The notes under the pieces: generated by a model
The model's input: the letters and a program-made list of their open reading frames with translations, nothing else
Databases searched by the model: none
What the model was told of the DNA's origin: nothing
Assembly: GCA_001510575.1 (NCBI GenBank)
Contig: LNGK01000002.1
Span: forward strand, 2,778,144-2,842,143
Length of the DNA stretch: 64,000 bases
Origin: Knoxdaviesia capensis
Taxonomy: Eukaryota > Ascomycota > Sordariomycetes > Microascales > Gondwanamycetaceae
Direction of reading: 5' to 3'
Shown: positions 46,928-57,600 of the stretch, one piece after another
Numbering within the stretch: the first letter of the stretch is position 1
Layout: every line of letters begins with the position of its first letter
Position numbers and translations under genes: made by a program

Positions 46928-48904
46928 CCGAAGAAGGGCGCGAGGAGGAGAGAACGAGAGAAGAAAGCCACCAGAGCCGAAAGAGACCCTTTCCGCGCAG
47001 CAAAAAACCTGATTCAAAATTTCCCACACTATTTGGTCCCAGGAAGATCTAATGGATGGATCAGGTCAGGTGCAATCCGGGGTCGTGGAGATATAAGTGG
47101 GGAAAGCAACCAGGGACACCCGTGAAAGACAAGAGACGGAGCGAAATGACGGGGAAGCAAGGGAGGGAAGGCGAAGACGAGAAAAAGAGGCAACAGCGGA
47201 ACAAGATGAGGCAACAGACAGACAGGAAGCAAGCCAGAACGGCCGACAAACGCGGAAAGTGACAGGGTGGGATGGGCGTTGAAGGGAGAGGGTGATCACT
47301 GGGGATATCGTCACCGAAAAAGGCAGGCAAAGAAAGATCGGATTATGGCACGAGGACAACACGGCAGTCACGTCGAGGGAAAGAGCAACCCTTGTACCGA
47401 CCGCAGCTACCTGGACGAGTTGGAAGGAGCAGCCAACATCGGCCAAGAACGGGCCGAAACCGTAGGCACAATATACTGTATATTGAAACAGCAACTGATG
47501 CTTTTGCAAGTTACGCCCATCGAGCAACGAAGAACAGTAACTCAACTCGAACTACCTGTCATGAAGTAATTTATCCGTGTCTGTTTATAATCAAAAGACT
47601 AACCTCGATCAATGGCTAAAATCCAAGGCTAGAGGAGAGGGTCTTTCGTTCCCTGTTAGCACCACCTATTGGCCTCGTTTCTCGAGAGAACCAGGACCAG
47701 GAACTGGGCAAATAGTCACAGCAAGAAAACCCGGAGGCGGGGAAGTGGCCAGGCCAGGCCCGCGGATGGCTCAAAAGACCCCCCATAGGTGAAGTTCGAA
47801 GGAATCAGTGAACACAGGATGTAACTCTGCCGCTGTAATGTTCGTAGAGGTAAACCAACTCGGGGAAATCGATATCAGATACAAACAGAGCCTCTTCGTC
47901 CAGAGCTGACTGTGCATTGGTTTGGTGTTACCTGGAATATATCACATTGGACCTCCAGGCCCGACATATATATGGCTGACTGTATAACAGACGGTGATAT
48001 ACTGGCCTGGCCTTTGGGCGTTGGGGAACAGTCTCTCCACGGCAGGGAAGCATACTAGTTCCGGGTACAGTCCTCCCTCTATCTCCGGTTCCTCAACTCT
48101 TGCTTCATATTCCGCGATGTTCCTCGCCAGTCATTGCCCGACACGATGATTCCAATTTGTGCATGAAAGCACACCTGCCAGAAACTAGGGCCCACGTTTC
48201 CCGGAAGTTCAAGGTGAAAGGGAAGAAGGGTTCGTTCCAAAATCGAATCAGGGCCCCGTCCAAGGTCAGCCAGCACATCACATTCCAAACCCTGGGAAAC
48301 GGCGAGGAAAACGCGAAGGCGTGGGTGTGGAGTCGGTATTTCTCCCTGGAAGAATTGTGGATACGTCAATTTTTTCTTCCCCCTTCTCAAGCCTTCTCAA
48401 GCGCAAAAGGAGATTGTGGAGAGGAGTGAGGGGAAACATGGAGAAATTTTGCAGGCGTGCTTTGATTCGGCCATGCCAGATGGCCGAGTTCTGTTGGAGA
48501 TATCAATTACTCACGTCTCTTTCCTATCTCAAGCTATCGATAAAGGATAACAGACGCCGTCCTTCACCGACTTGATATACGAAAAGCTCACATATGGGTG
48601 GCGTATATTGAGAGCGAGGGCTCACATCTTCACAAAGAAGGTGCGACTGTCACCAGCTCCTTCTTCCCTTTGACCTCTCCTTCTCCTCAACCCACTAACA
48701 CCGCTTGGGGAACATGCCTTCAATTTTTCAGGCTTGGTCCCCCCTTCCAAACCTCCGCGCAGACGCTTGAGCGGCTCTGTTTACAGCGGGCCACGTCTGG
48801 AAACCCAGGCCACCAGTGATCCACTGAGCCCACTGAAACCCACTGAAACTTTGACCACACGCCCGTCCAGCTTCGACATCGCTGAGCTCGTGATAGTGGC
48901 CATG

Positions 48905-48914
48905 TTAGGGTTAA
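48905..48914. promoter_or_regulatory. Telobox-like motif
   Basis: TTAGGGTTAA lies about 1.65 kb upstream of the acyl-CoA synthetase ATG and 3.3 kb from the transcription-factor ATG. Its target is uncertain. Confidence 0.3.
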
Positions 48915-50384
48915 GACAAACGAAGGAAGAAGACGAGAAGACACCTTCACAAGCGAGTTCGTCGCTCACCTGCTCGTAGACGCCGGGAGTGGCGAACAAA
49001 ACACATACACGGCTCGTGGCTTCCCGTCCGTCACAGAGTACCACTGTATGTGCCACATAACCGAGGCAGAGTTTGCCCTCTTTCAGATGTTGCATCACCA
49101 GCCGACAGCCAGCACTCAGTCGCCTTTTTTTTTTTTTTAATTTTTTTTTATCTCCGTGGAGTTTCAACAAAGTAGCTCGCCGAGGTTCTGTGCTATAACT
49201 ATCTAGCCTTTCGAACGAGGAGCGAACACCTATATAGATATATTTGAAATTTGGAGAAAGGCGGGGGCGGCTCCAACAGAAACCAGCTCTTAGACCCGGT
49301 TTACATAGAGTGACTTACTCATTTGATCTAAGGAACTTAGGGTCGCAATCAAACATAAATATTTAAAAACGTGGAGAACCAGAAGGAAGCTAGGTGTTTT
49401 GGGTTGCTCCTGCATTCCCACACATTTGTTTGACGGTTTCTCTTCACTCCCAGAACCTCGGCTCGCCCGTGCCTGCCATGCAAAGAGCCGGACCAGAACC
49501 AGAACAAACAAGCGAGGCGGCGAGAAGTTTTATACAAGCAAGGTCCCAAATAGGATACTTAAAGAGGCCTACATAGTACTATACAGACATACTACATTCC
49601 TACTCGTATGTACAGTACTGTATGTCAAGCACGGCTAGAACATTTTCATAGTTGGCCAACTTGGACCGCACGTGTCAGGCATTCTGCGTAGTGCATGTAA
49701 CAACGGATATGGGATAGGAACACCACACACAAAAGTGGTCACGCTGCACTTCTTTGCCCTCTCTGGTCTTGTCCGCCAAGCTAGACCGCAAATGCGCACA
49801 CAAGCCCACATCGCCGCACACGATGCCATCATGGCTCGCTTTATCTCTGTCTCTCGTTTCTGTATCTCGTAATTCCCGCCTGTCGTCGGCTGTATGTCTG
49901 TCTGAAACTTTCCGCGCCTTCTTCGCAAGCTTCGCACCGTCCGTCCCTGGCTCTCGTTCCTGCCTCCGCTGCATCTTACTCTTCCCGTCGGTCGCTCTTC
50001 CCCCAAGCTCATCTTGGTTCCTTCCCGCCTCCATTTCCCTTCCTGGATCCTGGCACACTACTTGTGCTGCTCTTTCCCCAGCTCCAATTCCTGCCGAGGA
50101 TCCAATAATAGGGGTCCTTGTTTCCTTCTTGCCTCGTTTCTCTTTTTCTTATTCACTCCTCAACTTCTTTCCTCTCCTCCCCTCTTTTCTCTTTCTTCTT
50201 CTTCTCTTTTCTCTCTTTCTCCTTTTTAACTTCCCCAGATTTCTTCCTCTCCATCTTTCTTCTTCCTGTTTCCCCAGTCTTGTTGATCTTGGCTGCACAT
50301 CTATCGTCTTTCAACCTAGCCGTCCCCGTAATTTTTACTCTGACTGAGCTTCCCCGGATTTTACAGCCTCCCCGTCCTCGTCAC

Positions 50385-50392
50385 TATATATA
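50385..50392 (+). promoter_or_regulatory. Possible TATA element of the acyl-CoA synthetase gene
   Basis: TATATATA stands out in a CT-rich tract 178 bp before the start codon. Position and contrast with the surroundings suggest a TATA box, but no transcription start is known. Confidence 0.3.
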
Positions 50393-50569
50393 CACTCCAG
50401 CTTCACTCTCCGCGTTCTTCAGTCCACACACTTGTATTCCTCTCTATCGTGTTTGTTGCCGACGCTGCCTTGTCTTGGTTCTTGCGCGGGGGTTGTATAG
50501 ATCGCCGTCACCACCACCGATAACCCACTGCTTTAGATATCTAGCGTCTATTCTCTCGTCTCGCACACC

Positions 50570-53158
50570 ATGTCCGCTGAATATCAATCGCGAGTCAAGA
50601 TCCTCCAGGCCCAGCGCCCCACCGACAAGTCATGGGGCGTTCCAGTCCCCGGCTCCGAGCGCGAAGGCCGCACCGCCGTGTACCGCCACTGGAACTACGT
50701 CAACAAGCCGCTGCTTGTGTCTCTCGATTCCGGCGTCCAGTCCACCCACGACATGTTCCAGCTGTCCGCCACACTCTTCCCGCGCAACAAGTGCCTGGGC
50801 CGCCGTCCGTGGAACCCTGCTACGCAGAAGTGGGAGGAGAAGTTTGTGTGGGAGACCTACGCCGAGGTTGCTGAGCGCCGCAAGAACTTTGGTGCTGGTG
50901 TCGTCGAGCTGCTTGCGCAGAACGGCATTGACCCAAACTCCAAGTATGGAGTTGGTCTTTGGGCGCAAAACAGCCCTGAGTGGCAGATTGCCGGTACGTA
51001 TTCATAGCGTGGGAGTGAGATTCCCGTGCTTCCTTTTTGTTTTCTCCCCTTTCCCGAAAACCTGGGATGATCTTCATGGTTGCGTGATCCTTTTCGGCTT
51101 TTCAACCGATCGCGCGCAGTGTAGGATCGATCTCACAGCCCTTTCTTGCTTCTTTCTTTTTTTTTCTCCTTGTCTCTTGCTTCCTTTTTCCTTAAAGAAC
51201 TTCTTTTTTGGACCTAGCTTCCCTCTTTTGGGGGCTGGTGGTGTCTTGGGGCACGAATGACGTTGTGGCTTGCAATTAGTTTTCGTTTGCTGGTGTCTGC
51301 TGATCTTTGCTCTTTTTGATTCGCCTCACACTAACTCACTTCGCCAACGATAGAAATCGGTATCGTCTCTCAATCTTTGTACACCGTCTCTCTCTACGAA
51401 ACCCTCGGCCCCGACGCCTCTGAGTTTGTCATCAACCACTCGGCATTGACCTCTGTCGCCTGCTCGCTCCCCCATATTCCCACCCTCCTCAAGCTTTCTC
51501 CTCGAATCCCCACCCTCAAGGTCATCTTCTGCCTTGACTCTCTCCAAGATGGCGAGCCCGCGCCGCTCTCGAAGCTTTCCGTGCTGTCGGCCCTCGCCGA
51601 GCCCCTCGGCATCAAGATCTACGACATGAAGTTTGTCGAGTCGGTTGGCGCCACCTGTGGCCGTCCCATGCGCCCTCCCACCGCCGATGACATTGTCACC
51701 ATCAACTACACCTCTGGCACCACTGGAAACCCCAAGGGCGTCGTCCTCACCCACACTAACGCCGTCTCGGCCGTCACCTCTGCGAGAGCTTCCGCCCAGG
51801 TGACCCCCTACGATACCCACTTGTCCTACCTCCCGCTAGCCCACATCTACGGTCGCATGGCCGATGGTACCGCTCTGGCTTCCGGGGCTGCCGTTGGCTT
51901 CTTCCACGGCGATATCCTCGGCCTGGTCGACGACATGAAGATCCTCAAGCCTAACTGGTTCGTGTCCGTGCCGCGTCTCTACAACCGCTTCAACTCGGCT
52001 CTCCAGGCTGCGACCATCCACGGCGAAGGATTCAAGGGCAAGCTCTCCAACCATGTGATCGAGACCAAGAAGGCGAACATGAGCCTTCCTTACCCGCAGG
52101 CCTCCAACCGTCACATTCTGTACGACCGCATCTGGACGCCCAAGGTGCTTGCCGCGCTCGGCATGCAGAGATGCCGCCGCATGATCAGCGGCAGCGCGCA
52201 GCTTGATCCTGATGTCCAGACCTTCCTCCGCTCGGCGCTGGCCAACGACTTCGTGCAGGGCTACGGACTAACCGAGTCGTACGCCGTGGCCTCGGTGCAG
52301 TTTACGAACGATTTCACCGTCGGCAACATTGGCCCGCCGGCGCCCTGCGTCGAGGTGTGCCTGGAATCTCTCCCTGACCTCGAGTACCTCGTGACCGACA
52401 AGCCGAACCCGCGCGGCGAGCTCCTGCTGCGTGGGCCGGCCATCTTCCGCGAGTATTACCACAATGAGGAGGAGACTAAGAAGGCGCTAGATGCGGACGG
52501 CTGGTTCCACACCGGCGACATTGCCGAGATCGACTCCAAGGGCTCGATGAAGATTGTCGACCGCAAGAAGAACGTGCTGAAACTGGCGCAGGGCGAGTAC
52601 ATCTCACCCGAGCGCATCGAGAACGTCTATCTCGGCAGCACCAACATCATCAACATGGCCTACGTGCACGGTGACCCGGCGCAGGAGACCCTGGTGGCGG
52701 TGTTCGGCATCGACCCGGCCGGCTTTGCGCCGTTTGCCGAGGCGGTGCTGAAGCGCCCCGTGGACGTCAACGACGCCGACGCGTTGGCGGCTGCCGCAGC
52801 TGACCGTAGCGTGCAGACGGCATTCTTGGAGATGCTGGACAAGATTGGTCGCGAGCACAAATTCAACAGCTTCGAGCGGGTCCGGAGATGTCACCTTGCG
52901 GTGGAGCCGTTTTCCATTGTCAACGAGCTGTTGACGCCGACGTAAGTTTGCCCTCCACAAATCAAAACAGAACGAGAATCAGAACAAATACGTGGAAAGG
53001 AAATGTTGAAGGATTCATTGACTAACATCTGACGTTCTCCATGATCTTTTAGTCTGAAGTTGAAGCGGCCGCAAGCGGCGCGGGCCTTCCGCGCGGAGAT
53101 CGACCGGATGTATGCGGAGATCCGGGCCACTGCTTCACCGAACAAGTCGAAGCTGTAA
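50570..53158 (+). CDS. Long-chain acyl-CoA synthetase with C-terminal peroxisomal signal
   Basis: Three exons (50570-50993, 51354-52941, 53053-53158) encode 705 residues. The enzyme activates long-chain fatty acids through an acyl-adenylate to acyl-CoA. The AMP-binding motif YTSGTTGNPKG lies near 258-268, GYGLTES is the second adenylate motif, DGWFHTGD is the conserved Asp region and DRKKNVLKLAQGEYISPE the fatty-acyl/adenylate signature at the C-terminal hinge. The chain ends NKSKL, a classic PTS1, so the protein should enter peroxisomes to feed beta-oxidation, like yeast Faa2. The SKL is coded only by the third exon; if intron 2 stays in, a TAA at 52943-52945 ends the protein after LLTPT (671 residues) without PTS1. 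Intron 1 is long (360 bp). An AATAAA lies at 53398-53403. Confidence 0.9.
52942..53052 (+). other. Intron 2 of the acyl-CoA synthetase, separating enzyme core from PTS1
   Basis: The donor GTAAGT is preceded by AC; a CTAAC branch lies near 53022-53026 and the acceptor TTTTAG ends at 53052. The first in-frame stop, if retained, is made by the donor itself (ACG-TAA). Confidence 0.85.
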
Positions 53159-53476
53159 AGTTGCGCGTTAAGGGATGAATGAGAAAAACCCCCCATTTTA
53201 ACAAAATCTCTCTAAATGCATATATGAATCCATTATTTTTTTCCTTTTTCTTCAGGCAGGTGTTGATGCTGCTATCTTTGTTCCAGTTTTTATGGATCTA
53301 TCTAGGCTTTTGTGCTTTCTTTATTCTCTGGACTTTGGTTGCCTCTCCTTGAACTTATGGTTCTAAGAGGTTTATATAGCTTCTCTTTGTGTTATGAAAT
53401 AAAAGAGTGTGTATTTTAGAAATGTGTTTCTCCCTCCCTCTATCTATTATGTATGTCGTGGTCCGGGCAATATAGT

Positions 53477-53497
53477 CTCTGGCTATATAAGCCAGAG
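53477..53497. repeat. Perfect hairpin in the AT-rich relic
   Basis: CTCTGGCT and AGCCAGAG form an 8-bp perfect stem around the 5-base loop ATATA. Confidence 0.85.
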
Positions 53498-53524
53498 GGA
53501 AATCTCCTTATGCCAGCTTTTGAT

Positions 53525-53571
53525 CTAGAGCTTATGTCCCTAAGCAAATAGGGCATAGACTCATGCTCTAG
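53525..53571. repeat. Imperfect inverted repeat in the AT-rich relic
   Basis: CTAGAGC (53525-53531) pairs with GCTCTAG (53565-53571), and inside it TATGTCCCT pairs almost fully with AGGGCATA, giving a 47-base fold-back. It may be part of a small inverted-repeat element. Confidence 0.6.
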
Positions 53572-54668
53572 CAAAAGGATAGACAAATAAGTTGTAATTA
53601 TATAACACGGATAGAGACATAAAAAGAGAAGCTTAAATTTTTTCTATCTTAGGATGATTCTATAGGAAGCATGATAGCTATATGCCTTTTATAGGTGTTT
53701 CACCTGCTATTCCTCAGGCATTTAGCATACGTTTGTAACGTCCTTTAATGCACTCTGGCCTATTAGGGATCTATACTAATATCCAACTTAGCGTGATCTA
53801 ATCTACGCTATGTTTTTAGTATTATCATAATTCTTGCGCTCTATTAGGGCTAGTAGAATATAACCCGCATTTATCCGGCTCTATATCGTATAATTATATT
53901 AAGATTTTAATAGAAATTATGTAATTATATCTAGAACCTACTAAAGATAGTAGTTTTACTATAAAAATTAATAATATAGCCTGCGTAGATTAGAGTATAA
54001 CTCTTAGGAAGACCCTTTTCTTTTTTTTTTTTCTTTTCTATAGCTTTTAGATTCTGGATTTCATCCTAGATCCTTATCATACAGTAATCTTCCACTTTTA
54101 ATCCCTACTCCTATCCTCTTTCTCAGCACTCCGATTCCCGCAGTCTATCAGGCCGAGACCCCTGGAATTCCCATCCATCGAAGCCGTGATTCCTTCGCTT
54201 TTCCCATACAGCTGCCATCCAACCTTCCGTTTCTTCGGTATTACTCTATGGGCCGGCTCCGGGCTAGACGAAAGAGCATGTCCCAATGTCAGCACATTCA
54301 TTAAAAAGGTACGGAGATTTTTCTATTCTGTTTTGGTAGTTTTTGGGTGCATGTTCCTAGGTCCCATTAGTGTGTGGGTCCTGTCTCAATCCGGCCGACG
54401 GATGGCAAGAAACGCGTGGGAAGTTTTTTATATTAAGGGTATCACGTGCTTGTTTACGTGTGGCGTTTGCCGTCTACCTAAGGAAGAAAAGCTGCGTTTC
54501 CACGAGCACGAACCGCTGCACGTATTAGAGGGGGAAAACGTCCATAGGGGAAAGAATGATTTATGCCATGGCTGTATTCTTGGGCTCTTGAATGCTTAGA
54601 TAGTCTTCGATTATGATGCTTCTTGTCTCTTCCGCTGTGGTCTCCCAGTCTAACGCTTAAGTTTCACT

Positions 54669-57600
54669 ATGTTTGCTCTATCTTGCCCGTCCAGATCTTC
54701 TGTCATCATCGACCTCACGGAAGACGACGATGACGACGACGAGATCCCGCCGCTGTGGGACGAACCCTCGCCTCCCCGGAGCACCGCCAATAGCACATTG
54801 CCGAACCCGTCCGCCGTGTTGCGCCAGAAACTTTCCCACACCCCGTCAGTCTCCAGATTTACCGCGTTCACTCCTCCCCGACCGCCGATATCGACGGCCA
54901 CTGCCGTTCCGGTGCCGACTCCTCCCTTCAAGCAAACAAACGGAGTGTCCTCGTACGCTCGGCCGGTGTCTTCGTCGTCAGGGCCCCGTGGACTGTACGG
55001 GGCGCCGCCATTCCCGACCGGCTTGAAGAGCAGTTCCCACCTCACTCAGGGGCCGTTTGATTCGGCCCGGAGTTCATCCGGTCGGACTGCCTCGCTGGGA
55101 CCGCAGAATGGTGTGCGTCCGGCCGGCAGTGTGGCTGTTCCGTCATCACTGCCCCCGGTGGCGGTTCCACCTCCCTCGTCGGTTGCTCCGGTGTCGTCTC
55201 CGGCGCCGCCTCCTTTATTCTCGAGACTAGTCAATACAATCTTCAGCCCCCAACCTCAACCTCCACATTGGCAGCCTGTTCAGTCGAACGGAACCGGTCG
55301 TAGTCCCGTTCCGATTCCCACTCCTCAGATCACCCCGTCAACGGCGCCTATCAGCCGGCCTCGGCCTGGCGCCAATGGGCCTGCAAACCCTCCTCAACGC
55401 CCGACTTCCTCTTTCATTCCTGATACACGTCCGGTCAAGCGCCAACGCACCGGTGATTCCAATCCTCCGAATGTGTTGGCTGCTCCTTCGGCCCCGGTGT
55501 TTTGGGAAACTCCCGTCCCACTTCCCGCCTACTCGATCCTCCCTCCGAGTGTATGTATCATGAGTGCTTTCGTCACCCCTCCCCCACCACCACCCCCCCC
55601 TTCTTCCGGCCCCCTTTTGCTGTTGGCCATGACAGTGTGATTGGAAAGCTGACATTTGAAACCATCAACTCACAATAGCAGCCCCATCCTCATCCTCAAT
55701 CTCTTCGGTCAACCGCGGCTTCAACTCAGCCCGCTCTTATATCGGCGATTCCCACACCGCTTCCCGTGCTCAACGGACATGAACCTGCCCCCCGTGAGAA
55801 TGGACCGGCTTGTATGAAGAATGAGTCGGTCGGTGCAACAGCTCGGCCGGCTTCCAATGACCCAGAGCCTGGTGGTTCTGATTGGCTCCCGCCACTGTCC
55901 ACATCAACGGGTGCAGACTCGCCTCTCCCGTCACTGAATGGCCTAGCAGAAGGCGATGTGAGCGATCCTTTCGCTCTCACCAAAACCGATTCCACTGGTC
56001 TCTTCGTTTCCGATCCCAGCGCGGCTTCTTCCCCGCTTGACATTAACATGTTGTTCGGTGATGAGGAAGCGCAAAGCACCCAGAGTTCCCAGGTACAGCC
56101 CGGACCAACACAAGCAAGCACTCCCCGCGATCAAAATGACGGAGACGCGGGTAATACGGACCTGGTTGAGTCCATGGTGCAGTCGGAGATTGAGAAACTC
56201 CAGCGTGAATCCGCCAGCGACATCCCCGAGATGCCGAAAACCCCGGTCCGGACCGCTGTATCGGGTCTCAAGTCTCAGTCCCAGGCCAACACCACCTCGC
56301 CAACCAACTGGCGGACCAAGGCTCATAGAGCGGCCCGTAGCCAGCCAGATGCGTTAGCGAAGTCTCAGCCAACATCAACCAACCGTATTCCGTCGGACCA
56401 GAACAACACCTGGTTCCTAGCAGAAAACCACCCGTATCTCACCGCCGAGGACCGCAATCAAATCCTCGACACGTGCAGCACGTCGGAGCTGGCCATGATC
56501 CCTAAGGGCGTGATTAGTGCCGGAGATGCCGTCTTCCATGTTGACTTTTCGGCTGAAGAGATCAACGCCGTGCTGACGGAAATCCGCGCGTACGTGGTGA
56601 TGAAGAACCCGCCCAAGAACCCCCTTCGCGAGATCTCCAAGGCCTTGGGCCGCATGCCGGACATTGCCTCGTCGGTTCCGACCGCGCTAGAACGCACCGG
56701 TGTGCTGTCCAAGCGCAGCGTGATGGACATTTACAACTTCCTAGCCGATGTGAACCTGCGGCAGGGCGCTGCTGTGGGTGAGGGTCGCACGTACTGGCTA
56801 GACCGCGACCCGTTCGACCGGCGGGCGGTCGAGCTGCGGAAATCCCGCACCGTCTCACTGCTGACTGCGCGCCAGCTCATTGGCCACAACGTGCGCCGTC
56901 CGGGGAGCGGCCGCGGCGTCCTGAATATCCGCAACGAGCTGCGCCTAGCGGCCGAAGATGCGCTGGAGCTGCGGTGTGAGTGGACCGACTGCTCGGGTGA
57001 TATTGCCACTCTGCTGTGGGTTTCCAAAAACTCGTTCGTGGTGGGAACAACTACCCACTTCGACTCTCATAACCAGCAGTACAACCGCCCTGGAAACCTG
57101 CTGATCGGCGCTGCGGATGCTGATAACAGCCTGCCGACCCTCCGTGCGCTGCCGGACCACCGCGTGCCCCGCACACGCCTTTCGACCGGGCAAAATTCGT
57201 CTGCTACCATGATGGCCAGCCAAGACCCGTGGCTATATGCCAGTGTTGTGTCGTCAGCTTATTCCGAGCCGCTCGCTTTGGCCTTCACGTCCAGTTTCGA
57301 TCACACCGTCAAAGTGTGGACGACGAACCCGACTGAGGGTAAAGCACTAGATAAGTGCGTGGCCACGTGGAAACATGCTGGCCGGGTCAACTTCGTTGTC
57401 GCTTCCAAGCACGCGTCAGGACTCGTGGCCACCGGTACCGACGTTGGCACGGACTCTGTGCGTATCTATACGGTAGACAACGTCGATAACATCGAGCAGA
57501 CTCCGTTCAAATCGATTCACCACGCAATCAACGTGCCTGTTCTTCCGTGGCTGCACGGGTCTGGGACCTCGCGCAATGCCACTGGTGCTCGCAACTCCCC

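Larger units (their letters stand above)
45568..50569. promoter_or_regulatory. Divergent upstream region of the Zn2Cys6 gene (-) and acyl-CoA synthetase (+), 5 kb
   Basis: No coding gene is supported. From 45600 to about 47280 the + strand is strongly purine-rich, so the transcription-factor strand is CT-rich over more than 1.6 kb, as for a long leader. From about 49890 to 50560 the + strand is CT-rich, fitting the leader of the acyl-CoA synthetase. A (GA)n microsatellite is at 46905-46927, a telobox at 48905-48914 and a T run near 49126-49138. The middle (47300-49800) has mixed composition and no recognisable element. Confidence 0.5.
53159..54668. other. AT/TA-rich spacer with a RIP-like relic
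   Basis: After the acyl-CoA synthetase 3' region, about 53440-54080 is much richer in A+T than anything else in the window, with very many TA dinucleotides (CTATAT, ATTATA, TAGTATTA) and few CpG. This is what repeat-induced point mutation leaves of a repeat or transposon. No open frame survives. Two hairpins lie at 53477-53497 and 53525-53571. From about 54090 to 54660 composition returns towards normal; one open frame (54186-54599) has no family likeness. Confidence 0.55.

Noticed and set aside
54186..54599. 137-codon open frame upstream of the WD40 gene
   Set aside because: No domain, conserved motif or leader is visible, it lies next to the AT-rich relic, and it cannot be spliced sensibly to the WD40 gene.
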